64,000 nt of DNA from Actinomycetes bacterium. Its GTDB lineage: Bacteria > Actinomycetota > Actinomycetes > Actinomycetales > Microbacteriaceae. The position numbers and the translations under genes are program-made. How positions within the stretch are numbered: the stretch's first letter is position 1; each line of letters begins with the position of its first letter. Below, in pieces: positions 61,853 through 64,000 of the stretch. The notes under the pieces were generated by a model, which saw only the letters and a list, made by a program, of their open reading frames with translations, ran no database searches and was not told where the DNA came from. The stretch is taken from the NCBI GenBank assembly GCA_023431405.1, contig JAEYVZ010000004.1:11170-75169 (forward strand), in the 5' to 3' direction.

Positions 61853-62431
61853 TCAGGCTCTTCTTCTGCTGCGGAGGAGTCGGCGGCCGATGCGCGCTGT
61901 GACAGCGATCGCGAGTATCCACGGACCGACCACGATGATCGGATCGATCCACGTGTGAGCGAGGTCGACACGTCCGCGTGCACGGCGCGAGGCGACGGGA
62001 CGACGGCCGATCTCCCCCATCACCCCGGATTGAGTGATCGGGTTGTCCGGTCGACCGGAGAAGAACGAGACGAGGTGCGCGGTCGCTGAGTCGACCCGGT
62101 CTCCGACGACGAGGAGCAGCCAGTGTGCGGTCTGACCTTCGCTGAAGCGCGTGTAGGCCACACGGCGGATGCGGCCGGCGAGTCCGTGCAGCGGCTGCGC
62201 GGTGCCGAAGACGGGCGTGAGGCGTTCGTGTTCGATCGAGCGTTCGCGCCCACGCGGCGGCGGGGACTGCTGGGCGGGCTCGGTCCAATGTGCTCCCGTG
62301 TCGATACCGGGCTGTTCGCGAGGGAAGGCCGGCCGGTCGGCCGGATCGAGGTCACTGCCCCAACCAGGGATCCGTGCGCGCAGCGCCTCGGCGCTCTCGG
62401 CAGTGGGCGGCTTCTGGGCGGTGTACGGCAT
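61853..62431 (-). CDS. Unknown protein with one C-terminal membrane helix
   Basis: Not recognised. 192 residues. The N-terminal 80 or so are polar, Pro/Arg/Glu-rich and probably disordered; residues 85-125 form a short ordered region (RRVAYTRFSEGQTAHWLLLVVGDRVDS split by charged residues); a single hydrophobic helix (IIVVGPWILAIAVTA) near residue 175 is followed by a basic tail, as in a tail-anchored protein. AAGGAG 6 nt before the ATG supports the start. It follows the zinc dehydrogenase on the same strand by 19 nt. Confidence 0.6.
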   Translation of the reverse strand: MPYTAQKPPTAESAEALRARIPGWGSDLDPADRPAFPREQPGIDTGAHWTEPAQQSPPPRGRERSIEHERLTPVFGTAQPLHGLAGRIRRVAYTRFSEGQTAHWLLLVVGDRVDSATAHLVSFFSGRPDNPITQSGVMGEIGRRPVASRRARGRVDLAHTWIDPIIVVGPWILAIAVTARIGRRLLRSRRRA

Positions 62432-62450
62432 GATGCTCCTTGGTCCTCGA

Positions 62451-63596
62451 TCAGGACACGGGCGTGATGACCGGCTTGATGATGTCGTCGAGCTTCGACG
62501 AGAAGATGTGGTAGCCCTCCGCGATGTGATCGAGCGGGATGCGGTGCGTGATCATGCCCCTCGGGCTGATGTGGCCGGCGCGGATGTGTTCGAACAGCCG
62601 CGGCCACTGGCGCTTCACGGGTGCCTGGTTCATTCTCATCGTCACGCCCTTGTTGAAGGCGTCGCCGAACTTGACCGCGCTGAAAAGAGGCCCGTAGGCG
62701 CCCATCACGGAGATCGTCCCGCCTTTGCGCACGGCGTCGATCGCCCAGTTGAGAGCGACGGGCGATCCGCCCTGAAGCTTGAGCTTCGCTGCCGTCACAT
62801 GCTGAAGGACATGCCCATCGGCTTCGGCCCCCACCGCCTCGATGACGACATCCGCGCCGAGACCGCCGGTGAGCTTCTTGAGCGTGACCACGATGTCTCG
62901 CACCTGTCCGAAGTTGACGGTCTCGGCGAAGGCATACTCCGCCGCCTTCTGCAGGCGGTAATCGAGATGGTCGACGACGATCACCCGCCCCGCCCCCATG
63001 AGCCATGCGGAGCGCGCGGCCGCGAGACCGATGGGACCGGCGCCGAACACCACCGCGGTGTCGCCCTCGACGATGTCGGCGAGCTGCGCGCCGAAGTATC
63101 CGGTTGAGAACGCGTCCGTGAGAAGCAGCGCATCCTCGCTCTCGATGTCCGAGGGGATGACCGAGGGCCCGACATCGGCGAACGGCACCCGCACACGCTC
63201 AGCCTGGCCGCCGTCGTAGCCGCCCGCCGTATGCGAGTACCCGTAGATGCCCCCGACGGCCGTCGCATTCGCGTTGACGTTGTGACAGTTCGAGAAGAGG
63301 CCGCGGGCGCAGAAGAAGCAGGTGCCGCAGAAGATGTTGAAGGGCACCATCACGCGATCACCGACGTGGAGGTTCTGGACGGACGGTCCGATCTCTTCAA
63401 CCGTTCCGATGAACTCGTGGCCGAAGGTGTGCCCGACGCGCGTATCGGGCAGCATGCCGTGATACAGGTGCAGGTCGGAGCCGCAGATCGCCGCGAGCTC
63501 GACGCGCACGATGGCGTCGTTGGGGTGCTCGATCCGGGGATCGGGCTTCTCTTCTACGCGTACCTTGTACGGTCCGCGATACGTCATCGCCTTCAT
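62451..63596 (-). CDS. Zinc-dependent alcohol dehydrogenase (formaldehyde dehydrogenase-like)
   Basis: Medium-chain dehydrogenase of 381 residues. Catalytic-zinc residues Cys38 and His60-Glu61 (FGHEFIG) and structural-zinc Cys90, Cys93, Cys96 and Cys104 are present; the Rossmann motif is VFGAGPIGLAAARSA. The DAFSTGYFGAQLA segment and overall sequence match the glutathione-independent formaldehyde dehydrogenase branch; the true substrate is uncertain. GAGGAGGT is a strong ribosome-binding site, and a palindrome directly overlaps it upstream, suggesting repressor control. Confidence 0.88.
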   Translation of the reverse strand: MKAMTYRGPYKVRVEEKPDPRIEHPNDAIVRVELAAICGSDLHLYHGMLPDTRVGHTFGHEFIGTVEEIGPSVQNLHVGDRVMVPFNIFCGTCFFCARGLFSNCHNVNANATAVGGIYGYSHTAGGYDGGQAERVRVPFADVGPSVIPSDIESEDALLLTDAFSTGYFGAQLADIVEGDTAVVFGAGPIGLAAARSAWLMGAGRVIVVDHLDYRLQKAAEYAFAETVNFGQVRDIVVTLKKLTGGLGADVVIEAVGAEADGHVLQHVTAAKLKLQGGSPVALNWAIDAVRKGGTISVMGAYGPLFSAVKFGDAFNKGVTMRMNQAPVKRQWPRLFEHIRAGHISPRGMITHRIPLDHIAEGYHIFSSKLDDIIKPVITPVS

Positions 63597-63603
63597 GTGA
63601 CCT

Positions 63604-63631
63604 CCTCAGGTGCGGCGATTGTCACCTGAGG
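63604..63631. promoter_or_regulatory. Palindromic candidate operator upstream of the zinc dehydrogenase
   Basis: CCTCAGGTG (63604-63612), 10 nt, CACCTGAGG (63623-63631): perfect 9-bp arms. On the minus strand its centre holds GACAAT, a -10-like hexamer, and one arm runs into the GAGG of the ribosome-binding site. A protein bound here would block transcription. Confidence 0.55.
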
Positions 63632-63671
63632 ACTCACCCCCGAAGAGGGGGTTGCGCGCGGGGTTCTCCCG

Positions 63672-63704
63672 TGGCATGCACATCTCGTTGTGCACGGGAT
63701 GCCA
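63672..63704 (-). terminator. Hairpin downstream of the cut-off membrane-protein gene
   Basis: TGGCAT (63672-63677) with ATGCCA (63699-63704), and inside it TGCAC (63677-63681) with GTGCA (63690-63694). It lies 29 nt past the stop of the minus-strand gene; a likely terminator though the stem is interrupted. Confidence 0.4.
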
Positions 63705-63732
63705 TGGCGCTCTGACGGGATCACAGAGCCGG

Positions 63733-64000
63733 TCAGGTCGGCGTGATGACGGTTCTGCTCTTCGGAGCTCGGGCGCGTACTGCGCGCACCGCGACGAGCG
63801 CCATGCCGACGACCCCGCCGGTGGCCAGGATCACAGTCGACGTCGTGGCGAACCCGTAGGGCGTATCGGCGGTGTCGACGATCTGAAGACGCACGCCGTA
63901 CTCGATTGCCGGGGCGACCACAGCCATCGCGGCGAGGAGCGTTGCGTCGACCTTGTGCCGGGTCAGCGCGAACACGGTGGCGCAGACCGCGATCGTGGCG
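63733..64000 (-). CDS. Membrane protein, 5' end outside the window
   Basis: The frame is open to the last base, so the start is not visible; at least 88 residues are encoded. Two hydrophobic stretches (LLAAMAVVAPAIEYGVRL and TVILATGGVVGMALVAV) and a basic C-terminus show an integral membrane protein. Because GTG at 63975 is an internal candidate only, I treat the gene as partial. Family not recognised. Confidence 0.55.
   Translation of the reverse strand, partial: ATIAVCATVFALTRHKVDATLLAAMAVVAPAIEYGVRLQIVDTADTPYGFATTSTVILATGGVVGMALVAVRAVRARAPKSRTVITPT

Noticed and set aside
1..64000. Mobile elements, prophage, CRISPR, toxin-antitoxin or defence islands
   Set aside because: No transposase, integrase, regularly spaced repeats or defence-family motifs were seen on either strand; apparent small frames are shadows.

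Overview
The window is high-GC actinobacterial chromosome. Third codon positions are strongly G/C, GTG starts are frequent, most operon genes overlap by 1-4 bases, and the gene order (comEA-comEC-holA-rpsT-lepA-hemW-hrcA-dnaJ-rsmE-phoH-ybeY-era, then recO-uppS-dusB-dgt-dnaG) is that of a Microbacteriaceae genome, most likely Microbacterium or a close relative. That assignment is inferred from gene content and order; I ran no search. No integrase, transposase, insertion sequence, prophage gene, rRNA operon or CRISPR array is visible, so this looks like core chromosome with a few accessory surface and secreted proteins.

Layout. 1-2.6 kb: zinc-ribbon protein, APC permease, tRNA-Val. 2.7-10.4 kb: pyruvate dehydrogenase E1 (aceE), a FasR-type regulator, then the type II fatty-acid synthesis operon fabD-fabH-acpP-fabF closed by a strong terminator. 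10.5-13.3 kb: DUF3145 protein, a probable thioester-domain surface adhesin with an LAxTG sorting signal, and a possible 60-residue protein. 13.4-18.6 kb: tRNA-Met(CAT), DMT-type membrane protein, peptide deformylase, nuclease-fold and membrane-protein pair, ABC-2 exporter, tRNA-Asn. 18.7-29.6 kb: lone ABC ATPase, dnaG, dgt, dusB, peroxidase, DsbA-like protein, uppS, recO, TRIC channel and leuA with a leader peptide. 29.6-42.2 kb: lipoprotein, then a long minus-strand block from lepA through hemW, hrcA-dnaJ and rsmE-HIT-phoH-ybeY-corC-era to an oxidoreductase. 42.4-50.6 kb: a 1,582-residue secreted nuclease/5'-nucleotidase, alpha/beta hydrolase, MFS transporter and GH1 beta-glucosidase. 50.9-58 kb: rpsT, holA, comEC, comEA, leuS. 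58-64 kb: pabB, DedA, App1-type phosphatase-fold protein, SRAP protein, unknown membrane protein, zinc alcohol dehydrogenase and a cut-off membrane protein.

The most interesting signals are regulatory. Upstream of leuA there is a 15-codon leader, MRAGLLLLSRRDETS, followed by three 11-nt segments. The first and third are identical, and both are perfectly complementary to the second. The third runs into the leuA ribosome-binding site, which suggests leucine-sensed control of translation initiation. Many genes start 6-7 nt after a TANNNT hexamer (usually TAGGCT or TAGCCT), implying many leaderless mRNAs. Other candidate control sites are a CIRCE-like repeat before hrcA, a CACAAG-N13-CTTGTG dyad between fasR and fabD, and a CCTCAGGTG-N10-CACCTGAGG dyad before the zinc dehydrogenase. 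No wholly new multi-gene system is evident.
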